Origin: Phlebotomus papatasi
Lineage: Eukaryota > Arthropoda > Insecta > Diptera > Psychodidae
Reading direction: 5' to 3'
Length of the DNA: 64,000 nucleotides
NCBI RefSeq assembly: GCF_024763615.1
Contig: NC_077222.1
Coordinates: 15,376,001-15,440,000 of the forward strand
Part shown: piece after piece, positions 1 through 16,400 of the stretch
How positions within the stretch are numbered: position 1 is the stretch's first letter
Layout of the letters: each line of letters opens with the position of its first letter
Made by a program: the position numbers and the translations under genes
Notes under the pieces: model-generated
What the model saw: only the letters and a program-made list of their open reading frames with translations
Databases searched by the model: none
Told to the model about the DNA's origin: nothing

Positions 1-3000
1 CACTAACAATATTCAGCAAAACATTGGGATCTTACCATTAGAAATGGTGGATTAGAAACTGCCAAAAATATTATATGTATTTTTTAATAAAATGAATTAT
101 GATTTGTTTGCACCAAGGCGCTTACGTACATGTTCATGAACGTAAGTAGTCATCATAGAAAATTAGAACATGTCCGACACTAACAATATTCAGCAAAACA
201 TTGGGATCTTACCATTAGAAATGGTGGATTAGAAACTGCCAAAAATATTATATGTATTTTTTAATAAAATGAATTATGATTTGTTTGCACCAAGGCGCTT
301 ACGTACATGTTCAGGAACGTAAGTAGTCATCATAGAAAATTAGAACATGTCCGACACTAACAATATTCAGCAAAACATTTGGATCTTACCATTAGAAATG
401 GTGGATTAGAAACTGCCAAAAATATTATATGTATTTTTTAATAAAATGAATTATGATTTGTTTGCACCAAGGCGCTTACGTACATGTTCATGAACGTAAG
501 TAGTCATCATAGAAAATTAGAACATGTCCGACACTAACAATATTCAGCAAAACATTGGGATCTTACCATTAGAAATGGTGGATTAGAAACTGCCAAAAAT
601 ATTATATATATTTTTTAATAAAATGAATTATGATTTGTTTGCACCAAGGCGCTTACGTACATGTTCATGAACGTAAGTAGTCATCATAGAAAATTAGAAC
701 ATGTCCGACACTAACAATATTCAGCAAAACATTGGGATCTTACCATTAGAAATGGTGGATTAGAAACTACCAAAAATATTATATATATTTTTTAATAAAA
801 TGAATTATGATTTGTTTGCACCAAGGCGCTTACGTACATGTTCATGAACATAAGTAGTCATCATAGAAAATTAGAACATGTCCGACACTAACAATATTCA
901 GCAAAACATTGGGATCTTACCATTAGAAATGGTGGATTAGAAACTACCAAAAATATTATATATATTTTTTAATAAAATGAATTATGATTTGTTTGCACCA
1001 AGACGCTTACGTACATGTTCATGAACGTAAGTAGTCATCATAGAAAATTAGAACATGTCCTACACTAACAATATTCAGCAAAACATTGGGATCTTACCAT
1101 TAGAAATGGTAGATTAGAAACTGCCAAAAATATTATATGTATTTTTTAATAAAATGAATTATGATTTGTTTGCACCAAGGCGCTTACGTACATGTTCATG
1201 AACGTAAGTAGTCATCATAGAAAATTAGAACATGTCCGACACTAACAATATTCAGCAAAACATTGGGATCTTACCATTAGAAATGGTGGATTAGAAACTA
1301 CCAAAAATATTATATATATTTTTTAATAAAATGAATTATGATTTGTTTGCACCAAGGCGCTTACGTACATGTTCATGAACATAAGTAGTCATCATAGAAA
1401 ATTAGAACATGTCCGACACTAACAATATTCAGCAAAACATTGGGATCTTACCATTAGAAATGGTGGATTAGAAACTACCAAAAATATTATATATATTTTT
1501 TAATAAAATGAATTATGATTTGTTTGCACCAAGACGCTTACGTACATGTTCATGAACGTAAGTAGTCATCATAGAAAATTAGAACATGTCCTACACTAAC
1601 AATATTCAGCAAAACATTGGGATCTTACCATTAGAAATGGTAGATTAGAAACTGCCAAAAATATTATATGTATTTTTTAATAAAATGAATTATGATTTGT
1701 TTGCACCAAGGCGCTTACGTACATGTTCATGAACGTAAGTAGTCATCATAGAAAATTAGAACATGTCCGACACTAACAATATTCAGCAAAACATTGGGAT
1801 CTTACCATTAGAAATGGTGGATTAGAAACTGCCAAAAATATTATATGTATTTTTTAATAAAATGAATTATGATTTGTTTGCACCAAGGCGCTTACGTACA
1901 TGTTCAGGAACGTAAGTAGTCATCATAGAAAATTAGAACATGTCCGACACTAACAATATTCAGCAAAACATTGGGATCTTACCATTAGAAATGGTGGATT
2001 AGAAACTGCCAAAAATATTATATGTATTTTTTAATAAAATGAATTATGATTTGTTTGCACCAAGGCGCTTACGTACATGTTCATGAACGTAAGTAGTCAT
2101 CATAGAAAATTAGAACATGTCCGACACTAACAATATTCAGCAAAACATTGGGATCTTACCATTAGAAATGGTGGATTAGAAACTGCCAAAAATATTATAT
2201 GTATTTTTTAATAAAATGAATTATGATTTGTTTGCACCAAGGCGCTTACGTACATGTTCATGAACATAAGTAGTCATCATAGAAAGTTCGAACATGTCCT
2301 ACGCTAACAATATTCAGCAAAACATTGGGATCTTACCATTAGAAATGGTGGATTAGAAACTGCCAAAAATATTATATGTATTTTTTAATAAAATGAATTA
2401 TGATTTGTTTGCACCAAGGCGCTTACGTACATGTTCAGGAACGTAAGTAGTCATCATAGAAAATTAGAACATGTCCGACACTAACAATATTCAGCAAAAC
2501 ATTGGGATCTTACCATTAGAAATGGTGGATTAGAAACTGCCAAAAATATTATATGTATTTTTTAATAAAATGAATTATGATTTGTTTGCACCAAGGCGCT
2601 TACGTACATGTTCAGGAACGTAAGTAGTCATCATAGAAAATTAGAACATGTCCGACACTAACAATATTCAGCAAAACATTGGGATCTTACCATTAGAAAT
2701 GGTGGATTAGAAACTACCAAAAATATTATATATATTTTTTAATAAAATGAATTATGATTTGTTTGCACCAAGGCGCTTACGTACATGTTCATGAACATAA
2801 GTAGTCATCATAGAAAATTAGAACATGTCCGACACTAACAATATTCAGCAAAACATTGGGATCTTACCATTAGAAATGGTGGATTAGAAACTACCAAAAA
2901 TATTATATATATTTTTTAATAAAATGAATTATGATTTGTTTGCACCAAGACGCTTACGTACATGTTCATGAACGTAAGTAGTCATCATAGAAAATTAGAA

Positions 3001-3499
3001 CATGTCCTACACTAACAATATTCAGCAAAACATTGGGATCTTACCATTAGAAATGGTGGATTAGAAACTGCCAAAAATATTATATGTATTTTTTAATAAA
3101 ATGAATTATGATTTGTTTGCACCAAGGCGCTTACGTACATGTTCATGAACATAAGTAGTCATCATAGAAAGTTCGAACATGTCCTACGCTAACAACATTC
3201 AGCAAAACATTGGGATCTTACCATTAGAAATGGTGGATTAGAAACTGCCAAAAATATTATATGTATTTTTTAGTAAAATTAATTATGATTTGTTTGCACC
3301 AAGGCGCTTACGTACATGTTCATGAACGTAAGTAGTCATCATAGAAAATTAGAACATGTCCTACACTAACAACATTCAGCAAAACATTGGGATCTTACCA
3401 TTAGAAATGGTGGATTAGAAACTGCCAAAAATATTATATATATTTTTTAATAAAATGAATTATGATTTGTTTGCACCAAGGCGCTTACGTACATGTTCA

Positions 3500-6400
3500 T
3501 GAACATAAGTAGTCATCATAGAAAGTTCGAACATGTCCTACGCTAACAACATTCAGCAAAACATTGGGAACCATTGGGATCTTACCATTAGAAATGGTGG
3601 ATTAGAAACTGCCAAAAATATTATATGTATTTTTTTAATAAAATGAATTATGATTTGTTTGCACCAAGGCGCTTACGTACATGTTCATGAACATAAGTAG
3701 TCATCATAGAAAGTTCGAACATGTCCTACACTAACAACATTCAGCAAAACATTGGGATCTTACCATTAGAAATGGTGGATTAGAAACTGCCAAATATATT
3801 ATATATATTTTTTAATAAAATGAATTATGATTTGTTTGCACCAAGGCGCTTACGTACATGTTCATGAACATAAGTAGTCATCACAGAAAGTTCGAACATG
3901 TCCTACACTAACAACATTCAGCAAAACATTGGGATCTTACCATTAGAAATGGTGGATTAGAAACTGCCAAAAATATCATATATATTTTTTAATAAAATGA
4001 ATTATGATTTGTTTGCACCAAGGCGCTTACGTACATGTTCATGAACATAAGTAGTCATCATAGAAAGTTCGAACATGTCCTACACTAACAACATTCAGCA
4101 AAACATTGGGATCTTACCATTAGAAATGGTGGATTAGAAACTGCCAAATATATTATATATATTTTTTAATAAAATGAATTATGATTTGTTTGCACCAAGG
4201 CGCTTACGTACATGTTCATGAACATAAGTAGTCATCACAGAAAGTTCGAACATGTCCTACACTAACAACATTCAGCAAAACATTGGGATCTTACCATTAG
4301 AAATGGTGGATTAGAAACTGCCAAAAATATTATATATATTTTTTAATAAAATGAATTATGATTTGTTTGCACCAAGGCGCTTACGTACATGTTCATGAAC
4401 ATAAGTAGTCATCATAGAAAGTTCGAACATGTCCTACACTAACAACATTCAGCAAAACATTGGGATCTTACCATTAGAAATGGTGGATTAGAAACTGCCA
4501 AATATATTATATATATTTTTTAATAAAATGAATTATGATTTGTTTGCACCAAGGCGCTTACGTACATGTTCATGAACATAAGTAGTCATCACAGAAAGTT
4601 CGAACATGTCCGACACTAACAACATTCAGCAAAACATTGGGATCTTACCATTAGAAATGGTGGATTAGAAACTGCCAAAAATATCATATATATTTTTTAA
4701 TAAAATGAATTATGATTTGTTTGCACCAAGGCGCTTACGTACATGTTCATGAACATAAGTAGTCATCATAGAAAGTTCGAACATGTCCTACACTAACAAC
4801 ATTCAGCAAAACATTGGGATCTTACCATTAGAAATGGTGGATTAGAAACTGCCAAATATATTATATATATTTTTTAATAAAATGAATTATGATTTGTTTG
4901 CACCAAGGCGCTTACGTACATGTTCATGAACATAAGTAGTCATCATAGAAAGTTCGAACATGTCCTACGCTAACAACATTCAGCAAAACATTGGGATCTT
5001 ACCATTAGAAATGGTGGATTAGAAACTGCCAAAAATATTATATGTATTTTTTTAATAAAATGAATTATGATTTGTTTGCACCAAGGCGCTTACGTACATG
5101 TTCATGAACATAAGTAGTCATCATAGAAAGTTCGAACATGTCCTACACTAACAACATTCAGCAAAACATTGGGATCTTACCATTAGAAATGGTGGATTAG
5201 AAACTGCCAAATATATTATATATATTTTTTAATAAAATGAATTATGATTTGTTTGCACCAAGGCGCTTACGTACATGTTCATGAACATAAGTAGTCATCA
5301 CAGAAAGTTCGAACATGTCCTACACTAACAACATTCAGCAAAACATTGGGATCTTACCATTAGAAATGGTGGATTAGAAACTGCCAAAAATATCATATAT
5401 ATTTTTTAATAAAATGAATTATGATTTGTTTGCACCAAGGCGCTTACGTACATGTTCATGAACATAAGTAGTCATCATAGAAAGTTCGAACATGTCCTAC
5501 ACTAACAACATTCAGCAAAACATTGGGATCTTACCATTAGAAATGGTGGATTAGAAACTGCCAAATATATTATATATATTTTTTAATAAAATGAATTATG
5601 ATTTGTTTGCACCAAGGCGCTTACGTACATGTTCATGAACATAAGTAGTCATCACAGAAAGTTCGAACATGTCCTACACTAACAACATTCAGCAAAACAT
5701 TGGGATCTTACCATTAGAAATGGTGGATTAGAAACTGCCAAAAATATTATATATATTTTTTAATAAAATGAATTATGATTTGTTTGCACCAAGGCGCTTA
5801 CGTACATGTTCATGAACATAAGTAGTCATCATAGAAAGTTCGAACATGTCCTACTCTAACAACATTCAGCAAAACATTGGGATCTTACCATTAGAAATGG
5901 TGGATTAGAAACTGCCAAAAATATTATATATATTTTTTAATAAAATGAATTATGATTTGTTTGCACCAAGGCGCTTACGTACATGTTCATGAACATAAGT
6001 AGTCATCATAGAAAGTTCGAACATGTCCTACGCTAACAACATTCAGCAAAACATTGGGATCTTACCATTAGAAATGGTGGATTAGAAACTGCCAAAAATA
6101 TTATATGTATTTTTTAATAAAATTAATTATGATTTGTTTGCACCAAGGCGCTTACGTACATGTTCATGAACATAAGTAGTCATCATAGAAAGTTCGAACA
6201 TGTCCTACGCTAACAACATTCAGCAAAACATTGGGATCTTACCATTAGAAATGGTGGATTAGAAACTGCCAAAAATATTATATATATTTTTTAATAAAAT
6301 GAATTATGATTTGTTTGCACCAAGGCGCTTACGTACATGTTCATGAACATAAGTAGTCATCACAGAAAGTTCGAACATGTCCTACACTAACAACATTCAG

Positions 6401-9400
6401 CAAAACATTGGGATCTTACCATTAGAAATGGTGGATTAGAAACTGCCAAAAATATTATATATATTTTTTAATAAAATGAATTATGATTTGTTTGCACCAA
6501 GGCGCTTACGTACATGTTCATGAACATAAGTAGTCATCATAGAAAGTTCGAACATGTCCTACTCTAACAACATTCAGCAAAACATTGGGATCTTACCATT
6601 AGAAATGGTGGATTAGAAACTGCCAAATATATTATATATATTTTTTAATAAAATGAATTATGATTTGTTTGCACCAAGGCGCTTACGTACATGTTCATGA
6701 ACATAAGTAGTCATCATAGAAAGTTCGAACATGTCCTACGCTAACAACATTCAGCAAAACATTGGGATCTTACCATTAGAAATGGTGGATTAGAAACTGC
6801 CAAAAATATTATATATATTTTTTAATAAAATGAATTATGATTTGTTTGCACCAAGGCGCTTACGTACATGTTCATGAACATAAGTAGTCATCACAGAAAG
6901 TTCGAACATGTCCTACACTAACAACATTCAGCAAAACATTGGGATCTTACCATTAGAAATGGTGGATTAGAAACTGCCAAAAATATTATATATATTTTTT
7001 AATAAAATGAATTATGATTTGTTTGCACCAAGGCGCTTACGTACATGTTCATGAACATAAGTAGTCATCATAGAAAGTTCGAACATGTCCTACGCTAACA
7101 ACATTCAGCAAAACATTGGGATCTTACCATTAGAAATGGTGGATTAGAAACTGCCAAAAATATTATATGTATTTTTTAATAAAATTAATTATGATTTGTT
7201 TGCACCAAGGCGCTTACGTACATGTTCATGAACATAAGTAGTCATCACAGAAAGTTCGAACATGTCCTACACTAACAACATTCAGCAAAACATTGGGATC
7301 TTACCATTAGAAATGGTGGATTAGAAACTGCCAAAAATATCATATATATTTTTTAATAAAATGAATTATGATTTGTTTGCACCAAGGCGCTTACGTACAT
7401 GTTCATGAACATAAGTAGTCATCATAGAAAGTTCGAACATGTCCTACACTAACAACATTCAGCAAAACATTGGGATCTTACCATTAGAAATGGTGGATTA
7501 GAAACTGCCAAAAATATTATATATATTTTTTAATAAAATTAATTATGATTTGTTTGCACCAAGGCGCTTACGTACATGTTCATGAACATAAGTAGTCATC
7601 ACAGAAAGTTCGAACATGTCCTACACTAACAACATTCAGCAAAACATTGGGATCTTACCATTAGAAATGGTGGATTAGAAACTGCCAAAAATATTATATA
7701 TATTTTTTAATAAAATGAATTATGATTTGTTTGCACCAAGGCGCTTACGTACATGTTCATGAACATAAGTAGTCATCATAGAAAGTTCGAACATGTCCTA
7801 CACTAACAACATTCAGCAAAACATTGGGATCTTACCATTAGAAATGGTGGATTAGAAACTGCCAAAAATATTATATATATTTTTTAATAAAATGAATTAT
7901 GATTTGTTTGCACCAAGGCGCTTACGTACATGTTCATGAACATAAGTAGTCATCATAGAAAGTTCGAACATGTCCTACTCTAACAACATTCAGCAAAACA
8001 TTGGGATCTTACCATTAGAAATGGTGGATTAGAAACTGCCAAAAATATCATATATATTTTTTAATAAAATGAATTATGATTTGTTTGCACCAAGGCGCTT
8101 ACGTACATGTTCATGAACATAAGTAGTCATCACAGAAAGTTCGAACATGTCCTACACTAACAACATTCAGCAAAACATTGGGATCTTACCATTAGAAATG
8201 GTGGATTAGAAACTGCCAAAAATATCATATATATTTTTTAATAAAATGAATTATGATTTGTTTGCACCAAGGCGCTTACGTACATGTTCATGAACATAAG
8301 TAGTCATCATAGAAAGTTCGAACATGTCCTACGCTAACAACATTCAGCAAAACATTGGGATCTTACCATTAGAAATGGTGGATTAGAAACTGCCAAAAAT
8401 ATTATATGTATTTTTTAATAAAATTAATTATGATTTGTTTGCACCAAGGCGCTTACGTACATGTTCATGAACATAAGTAGTCATCACAGAAAGTTCGAAC
8501 ATGTCCTACACTAACAACATTCAGCAAAACATTGGGATCTTACCATTAGAAATGGTGGATTAGAAACTGCCAAAAATATTATATATATTTTTTAATAAAA
8601 TGAATTATGATTTGTTTGCACCAAGGCGCTTACGTACATGTTCATGAACATAAGTAGTCATCATAGAAAGTTCGAACATGTCCTACACTAACAACATTCA
8701 GCAAAACATTGGGATCTTACCATTAGAAATGGTGGATTAGAAACTGCCAAATATATTATATATATTTTTTAATAAAATGAATTATGATTTGTTTGCACCA
8801 AGGCGCTTACGTACATGTTCATGAACATAAGTAGTCATCACAGAAAGTTCGAACATGTCCGACACTAACAACATTCAGCAAAACATTGGGATCTTACCAT
8901 TAGAAATGGTGGATTAGAAACTGCCAAAAATATCATATATATTTTTTAATAAAATGAATTATGATTTGTTTGCACCAAGGCGCTTACGTACATGTTCATG
9001 AACATAAGTAGTCATCACAGAAAGTTCGAACATGTCCTACACTAACAACATTCAGCAAAACATTGGGATCTTACCATTAGAAATGGTGGATTAGAAACTG
9101 CCAAAAATATTATATATATTTTTTAATAAAATGAATTATGATTTGTTTGCACCAAGGCGCTTACGTACATGTTCATGAACATAAGTAGTCATCATAGAAA
9201 GTTCGAACATGTCCTACGCTAACAACATTCAGCAAAACATTGGGATCTTACCATTAGAAATGGTGGATTAGAAACTGCCAAAAATATTATATGTATTTTT
9301 TAATAAAATTAATTATGATTTGTTTGCACCAAGGCGCTTACGTACATGTTCATGAACATAAGTAGTCATCACAGAAAGTTCGAACATGTCCTACACTAAC

Positions 9401-10840
9401 AACATTCAGCAAAACATTGGGATCTTACCATTAGAAATGGTGGATTAGAAACTGCCAAAAATATCATATATATTTTTTAATAAAATGAATTATGATTTGT
9501 TTGCACCAAGGCGCTTACGTACATGTTCATGAACATAAGTAGTCATCATAGAAAGTTCGAACATGTCCTACACTAACAACATTCAGCAAAACATTGGGAT
9601 CTTACCATTAGAAATGGTGGATTAGAAACTGCCAAAAATATTATATATATTTTTTAATAAAATGAATTATGATTTGTTTGCACCAAGGCGCTTACGTACA
9701 TGTTCATGAACATAAGTAGTCATCATAGAAAGTTCGAACATGTCCTACTCTAACAACATTCAGCAAAACATTGGGATCTTACCATTAGAAATGGTGGATT
9801 AGAAACTGCCAAAAATATCATATATATTTTTTAATAAAATGAATTATGATTTGTTTGCACCAAGGCGCTTACGTACATGTTCATGAACATAAGTAGTCAT
9901 CACAGAAAGTTCGAACATGTCCTACACTAACAACATTCAGCAAAACATTGGGATCTTACCATTAGAAATGGTGGATTAGAAACTGCCAAAAATATTATAT
10001 ATATTTTTTAATAAAATGAATTATGATTTGTTTGCACCAAGGCGCTTACGTACATGTTCATGAACATAAGTAGTCATCATAGAAAGTTCGAACATGTCCT
10101 ACTCTAACAACATTCAGCAAAACATTGGGATCTTACCATTAGAAATGGTGGATTAGAAACTGCCAAAAATATTATATATATTTTTTAATAAAATGAATTA
10201 TGATTTGTTTGCACCAAGGCGCTTACGTACATGTTCATGAACATAAGTAGTCATCATAGAAAGTTCGAACATGTCCTACGCTAACAACATTCAGCAAAAC
10301 ATTGGGATCTTACCATTAGAAATGGTGGATTAGAAACTGCCAAAAATATTATATATATTTTTTAATAAAATGAATTATGATTTGTTTGCACCAAGGCGCT
10401 TACGTACATGTTCATGAACATAAGTAGTCATCACAGAAAGTTCGAACATGTCCTACACTAACAACATTCAGCAAAACATTGGGATCTTACCATTAGAAAT
10501 GGTGGATTAGAAACTGCCAAAAATATTATATATATTTTTTAATAAAATGAATTATGATTTGTTTGCACCAAGGCGCTTACGTACATGTTCATGAACATAA
10601 GTAGTCATCATAGAAAGTTCGAACATGTCCTACTCTAACAACATTCAGCAAAACATTGGGATCTTACCATTAGAAATGGTGGATTAGAAACTGCCAAATA
10701 TATTATATATATTTTTTAATAAAATGAATTATGATTTGTTTGCACCAAGGCGCTTACGTACATGTTCATGAACATAAGTAGTCATCACAGAAAGTTCGAA
10801 CATGTCCTACTCTAACAACATTCAGCAAAACATTGGGATC
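3500..10840. repeat. satellite domain dominated by subfamily B
   Basis: Monomers here carry three linked variants: GAACATAAG instead of GAACGTAAG, AAAGTTCGAAC instead of AAAATTAGAAC, and CAACATTC instead of CAATATTC. Copies with CATCATAG and CATCACAG frequently alternate, giving a partial two-monomer (354-bp) rhythm. Two subfamily-A-like monomers interrupt after it at about 10930-11160, and B resumes to about 13420. A few B monomers also appear earlier (about 2270 and 3160). Confidence 0.85.
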
Positions 10841-13429
10841 TTACCATTAGAAATGGTGGATTAGAAACTGCCAAAAATATTATATGTATTTTTTAATAAA
10901 ATTAATTATGATTTGTTTGCACCAAGGCGCTTACGTACATGTTCATGAACGTAAGTAGTCATCATAGAAAATTAGAACATGTCCTACACTAACAACATTC
11001 AGCAAAACATTGGGATCTTACCATTAGAAATGGTGGATTAGAAACTGCCAAAAATATTATATGTATTTTTTAGTAAAATTAATTATGATTTGTTTGCACC
11101 AAGGCGCTTACGTACATGTTCATGAACGTAAGTAGTCATCATAGAAAATTAGAACATGTCCTACACTAACAACATTCAGCAAAACATTGGGATCTTACCA
11201 TTAGAAATGGTGGATTAGAAACTGCCAAAAATATTATATATATTTTTTAATAAAATGAATTATGATTTGTTTGCACCAAGGCGCTTACGTACATGTTCAT
11301 GAACATAAGTAGTCATCATAGAAAGTTCGAACATGTCCTACTCTAACAACATTCAGCAAAACATTGGGATCTTACCATTAGAAATGGTGGATTAGAAACT
11401 GCCAAAAATATTATATATATTTTTTAATAAAATGAATTATGATTTGTTTGCACCAAGGCGCTTACGTACATGTTCATGAACATAAGTAGTCATCATAGAA
11501 AGTTTGAACATGTCCTACTCTAACAACATTCAGCAAAACATTGGGATCTTACCATTAGAAATGGTGGATTAGAAACTGCCAAATATATTATATATATTTT
11601 TTAATAAAATGAATTATGATTTGTTTGCACCAAGGCGCTTACGTACATGTTCATGAACATAAGTAGTCATCACAGAAAGTTCGAACATGTCCTACACTAA
11701 CAACATTCAGCAAAACATTGGGATCTTACCATTAGAAATGGTGGATTAGAAACTGCCAAAAATATTATATATATTTTTTAATAAAATGAATTATGATTTG
11801 TTTGCACCAAGGCGCTTACGTACATGTTCATGAACATAAGTAGTCATCACAGAAAGTTCGAACATGTCCTACACTAACAACATTCAGCAAAACATTGGGA
11901 TCTTACCATTAGAAATGGTGGATTAGAAACTGCCAAAAATATTATATATATTTTTTAATAAAATGAATTATGATTTGTTTGCACCAAGGCGCTTACGTAC
12001 ATGTTCATGAACATAAGTAGTCATCACAGAAAGTTCGAACATGTCCTACACTAACAACATTCAGCAAAACATTGGGATCTTACCATTAGAAATGGTGGAT
12101 TAGAAACTGCCAAAAATATTATATATATTTTTTAATAAAATGAATTATGATTTGTTTGCACCAAGGCGCTTACGTACATGTTCATGAACATAAGTAGTCA
12201 TCATAGAAAGTTCGAACATGTCCTACTCTAACAACATTCAGCAAAACATTGGGATCTTACCATTAGAAATGGTGGATTAGAAACTGCCAAAAATATTATA
12301 TATATTTTTTAATAAAATGAATTATGATTTGTTTGCACCAAGGCGCTTACGTACATGTTCATGAACATAAGTAGTCATCATAGAAAGTTCGAACATGTCC
12401 TACTCTAACAACATTCAGCAAAACATTGGGATCTTACCATTAGAAATGGTGGATTAGAAACTGCCAAAAATATTATATATATTTTTTAATAAAATGAATT
12501 ATGATTTGCTTGCACCAAGGCGCTTACGTACATGTTCATGAACATAAGTAGTCATCACAGAAAGTTCGAACATGTCCTACACTAACAACATTCAGCAAAA
12601 CATTGGGATCTTACCATTAGAAATGGTGGATTAGAAACTGCCAAAAATATTATATATATTTTTTAATAAAATGAATTATGATTTGTTTGCACCAAGGCGC
12701 TTACGTACATGTTCATGAACATAAGTAGTCATCACAGAAAGTTCGAACATGTCCTACACTAACAACATTCAGCAAAACATTGGGATCTTACCATTAGAAA
12801 TGGTGGATTAGAAACTGCCAAAAATATTATATATATTTTTTAATAAAATGAATTATGATTTGTTTGCACCAAGGCGCTTACGTACATGTTCATGAACATA
12901 AGTAGTCATCATAGAAAGTTCGAACATGTCCTACTCTAACAACATTCAGCAAAACATTGGGATCTTACCATTAGAAATGGTGGATTAGAAACTGCCAAAA
13001 ATATTATATATATTTTTTAATAAAATGAATTATGATTTGTTTGCACCAAGGCGCTTACGTACATGTTCATGAACATAAGTAGTCATCACAGAAAGTTCGA
13101 ACATGTCCTACACTAACAACATTCAGCAAAACATTGGGATCTTACCATTAGAAATGGTGGATTAGAAACTGCCAAAAATATTATATATATTTTTTAATAA
13201 AATGAATTATGATTTGTTTGCACCAAGGCGCTTACGTACATGTTCATGAACATAAGTAGTCATCACAGAAAGTTCGAACATGTCCTACACTAACAACATT
13301 CAGCAAAACATTGGGATCTTACCATTAGAAATGGTGGATTAGAAACTGCCAAAAATATTATATATATTTTTTAATAAAATGAATTATGATTTGTTTGCAC
13401 CAAGGCGCTTACGTACATGTTCATGAACG

Positions 13430-16400
13430 TAAGTAGTCATCATAGAAAATTAGAACATGTCCGACACTAACAATATTCAGCAAAACATTGGGATCTTACC
13501 ATTAGAAATGGTGGATTAGAAACTGCCAAAAATATTATATGTATTTTTTAATAAAATGAATTATGATTTGTTTGCACCAAGGCGCTTACGTACATGTTCA
13601 TGAACGTAAGTAGTCATCATAGAAAATTAGAACATGTCCGACACTAACAATATTCAGCAAAACATTGGGATCTTACCATTAGAAATGGTGGATTAGAAAC
13701 TGCCAAAAATATTATATGTATTTTTTAATAAAATGAATTATGATTTGTTTGCACCAAGGCGCTTACGTACATGTTCATGAACGTAAGTAGTCATCATAGA
13801 AAATTAGAACATGTCCGACACTAACAATATTCAGCAAAACATTGGGATCTTACCATTAGAAATGGTGGATTAGAAACTGCCAAAAATATTATATGTATTT
13901 TTTAATAAAATGAATTATGATTTGTTTGCACCAAGGCGCTTACGTACATGTTCATGAACGTAAGTAGTCATCATAGAAAATTAGAACATGTCCTACACTA
14001 ACAATATTCAGCAAAACATTGGGATCTTACCATTAGAAATGGTGGATTAGAAACTGCCAAAAATATTATATATATTTTTTAATAAAATGAATTATGATTT
14101 GTTTGCACCAAGGCGCTTACGTACATGTTCATGAACGTAAGTAGTCATCATAGAAAATTAGAACATGTCCTACACTAACAATATTCAGCAAAACATTGGG
14201 ATCTTACCATTAGAAATGGTGGATTAGAAACTGCCAAAAATATTGTATATATTTTTTAATAAAATGAATTATGATTTGTTTGCACCAAGGCGCTTACGTA
14301 CATGTTCATGAACGTAAGTAGTCATCATAGAAAATTAGAACATGTCCTACACTAACAATATTCAGCAAAACATTGGGATCTTACCATTAGAAATGGTGGA
14401 TTAGAAACTGCCAAAAATATTATATATATTTTTTAATAAAATGAATTATGATTTGTTTGCACCAAGGCGCTTACGTACATGTTCATGAACGTAAGTAGTC
14501 ATCATAGAAAATTAGAACATGTCCTACACTAACAATATTCAGCAAAACATTGGGATCTTACCATTAGAAATGGTGGATTAGAAACTGCCAAAAATATTAT
14601 ATGTATTTTTTAATAAAATGAATTATGATTTGTTTGCACCAAGGCGCTTACGTACATGTTCATGAACGTAAGTAGTCATCATAGAAAATTAGAACATGTC
14701 CTACACTAACAATATTCAGCAAAACATTGGGATCTTACCATTAGAAATGGTGGATTAGAAACTGCCAAAAATATTATATGTATTTTTTAATAAAATGAAT
14801 TATGATTTGTTTGCACCAAGGCGCTTACGTACATGTTCATGAACGTAAGTAGTCATCATAGAAAATTAGAACATGTCCGACACTAACAATATTCAGCAAA
14901 ACATTGGGATCTTACCATTAGAAATGGTGGATTAGAAACTGCCAAAAATATTATATGTATTTTTTAATAAAATGAATTATGATTTGTTTGCACCAAGGCG
15001 CTTACGTACATGTTCATGAACGTAAGTAGTCATCATAGAAAATTAGAACATGTCCGACACTAACAATATTCAGCAAAACATTGGGATCTTACCATTAGAA
15101 ATGGTGGATTAGAAACTGCCAAAAATATTATATGTATTTTTTAATAAAATGAATTATGATTTGTTTGCACCAAGGCGCTTACGTACATGTTCATGAACGT
15201 AAGTAGTCATCATAGAAAATTAGAACATGTCCGACACTAACAATATTCAGCAAAACATTGGGATCTTACCATTAGAAATGGTGGATTAGAAACTGCCAAA
15301 AATATTATATGTATTTTTTAATAAAATGAATTATGATTTGTTTGCACCAAGGCGCTTACGTACATGTTCATGAACGTAAGTAGTCATCATAGAAAATTAG
15401 AACATGTCCTACACTAACAATATTCAGCAAAACATTGGGATCTTACCATTAGAAATGGTGGATTAGAAACTGCCAAAAATATTATATATATTTTTTAATA
15501 AAATGAATTATGATTTGTTTGCACCAAGGCGCTTACGTACATGTTCATGAACGTAAGTAGTCATCATAGAAAATTAGAACATGTCCTACACTAACAATAT
15601 TCAGCAAAACATTGGGATCTTACCATTAGAAATGGTGGATTAGAAACTGCCAAAAATATTATATGTATTTTTTAATAAAATGAATTATGATTTGTTTGCA
15701 CCAAGGCGCTTACGTACATGTTCATGAACGTAAGTAGTCATCATAGAAAATTAGAACATGTCCTACACTAACAATATTCAGCAAAACATTGGGATCTTAC
15801 CATTAGAAATGGTGGATTAGAAACTGCCAAAAATATTATATGTATTTTTTAATAAAATGAATTATGATTTGTTTGCACCAAGGCGCTTACGTACATGTTC
15901 ATGAACGTAAGTAGTCATCATAGAAAATTAGAACATGTCCTACACTAACAATATTCAGCAAAACATTGGGATCTTACCATTAGAAATGGTGGATTAGAAA
16001 CTGCCAAAAATATTATATATATTTTTTAATAAAATGAATTATGATTTGTTTGCACCAAGGCGCTTACGTACATGTTCATGAACGTAAGTAGTCATCATAG
16101 AAAATTAGAACATGTCCTACACTAACAATATTCAGCAAAACATTGGGATCTTACCATTAGAAATGGTGGATTAGAAACTGCCAAAAATATTATATGTATT
16201 TTTTAATAAAATGAATTATGATTTGTTTGCACCAAGGCGCTTACGTACATGTTCATGAACGTAAGTAGTCATCATAGAAAATTAGAACATGTCCTACACT
16301 AACAATATTCAGCAAAACATTGGGATCTTACCATTAGAAATGGTGGATTAGAAACTGCCAAAAATATTATATGTATTTTTTAATAAAATGAATTATGATT

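Noticed and set aside
3700..3730. CENP-B-box-like TTCG motif in B monomers
   Set aside because: The required A and CGGG positions of the box do not match; only TTCG agrees.
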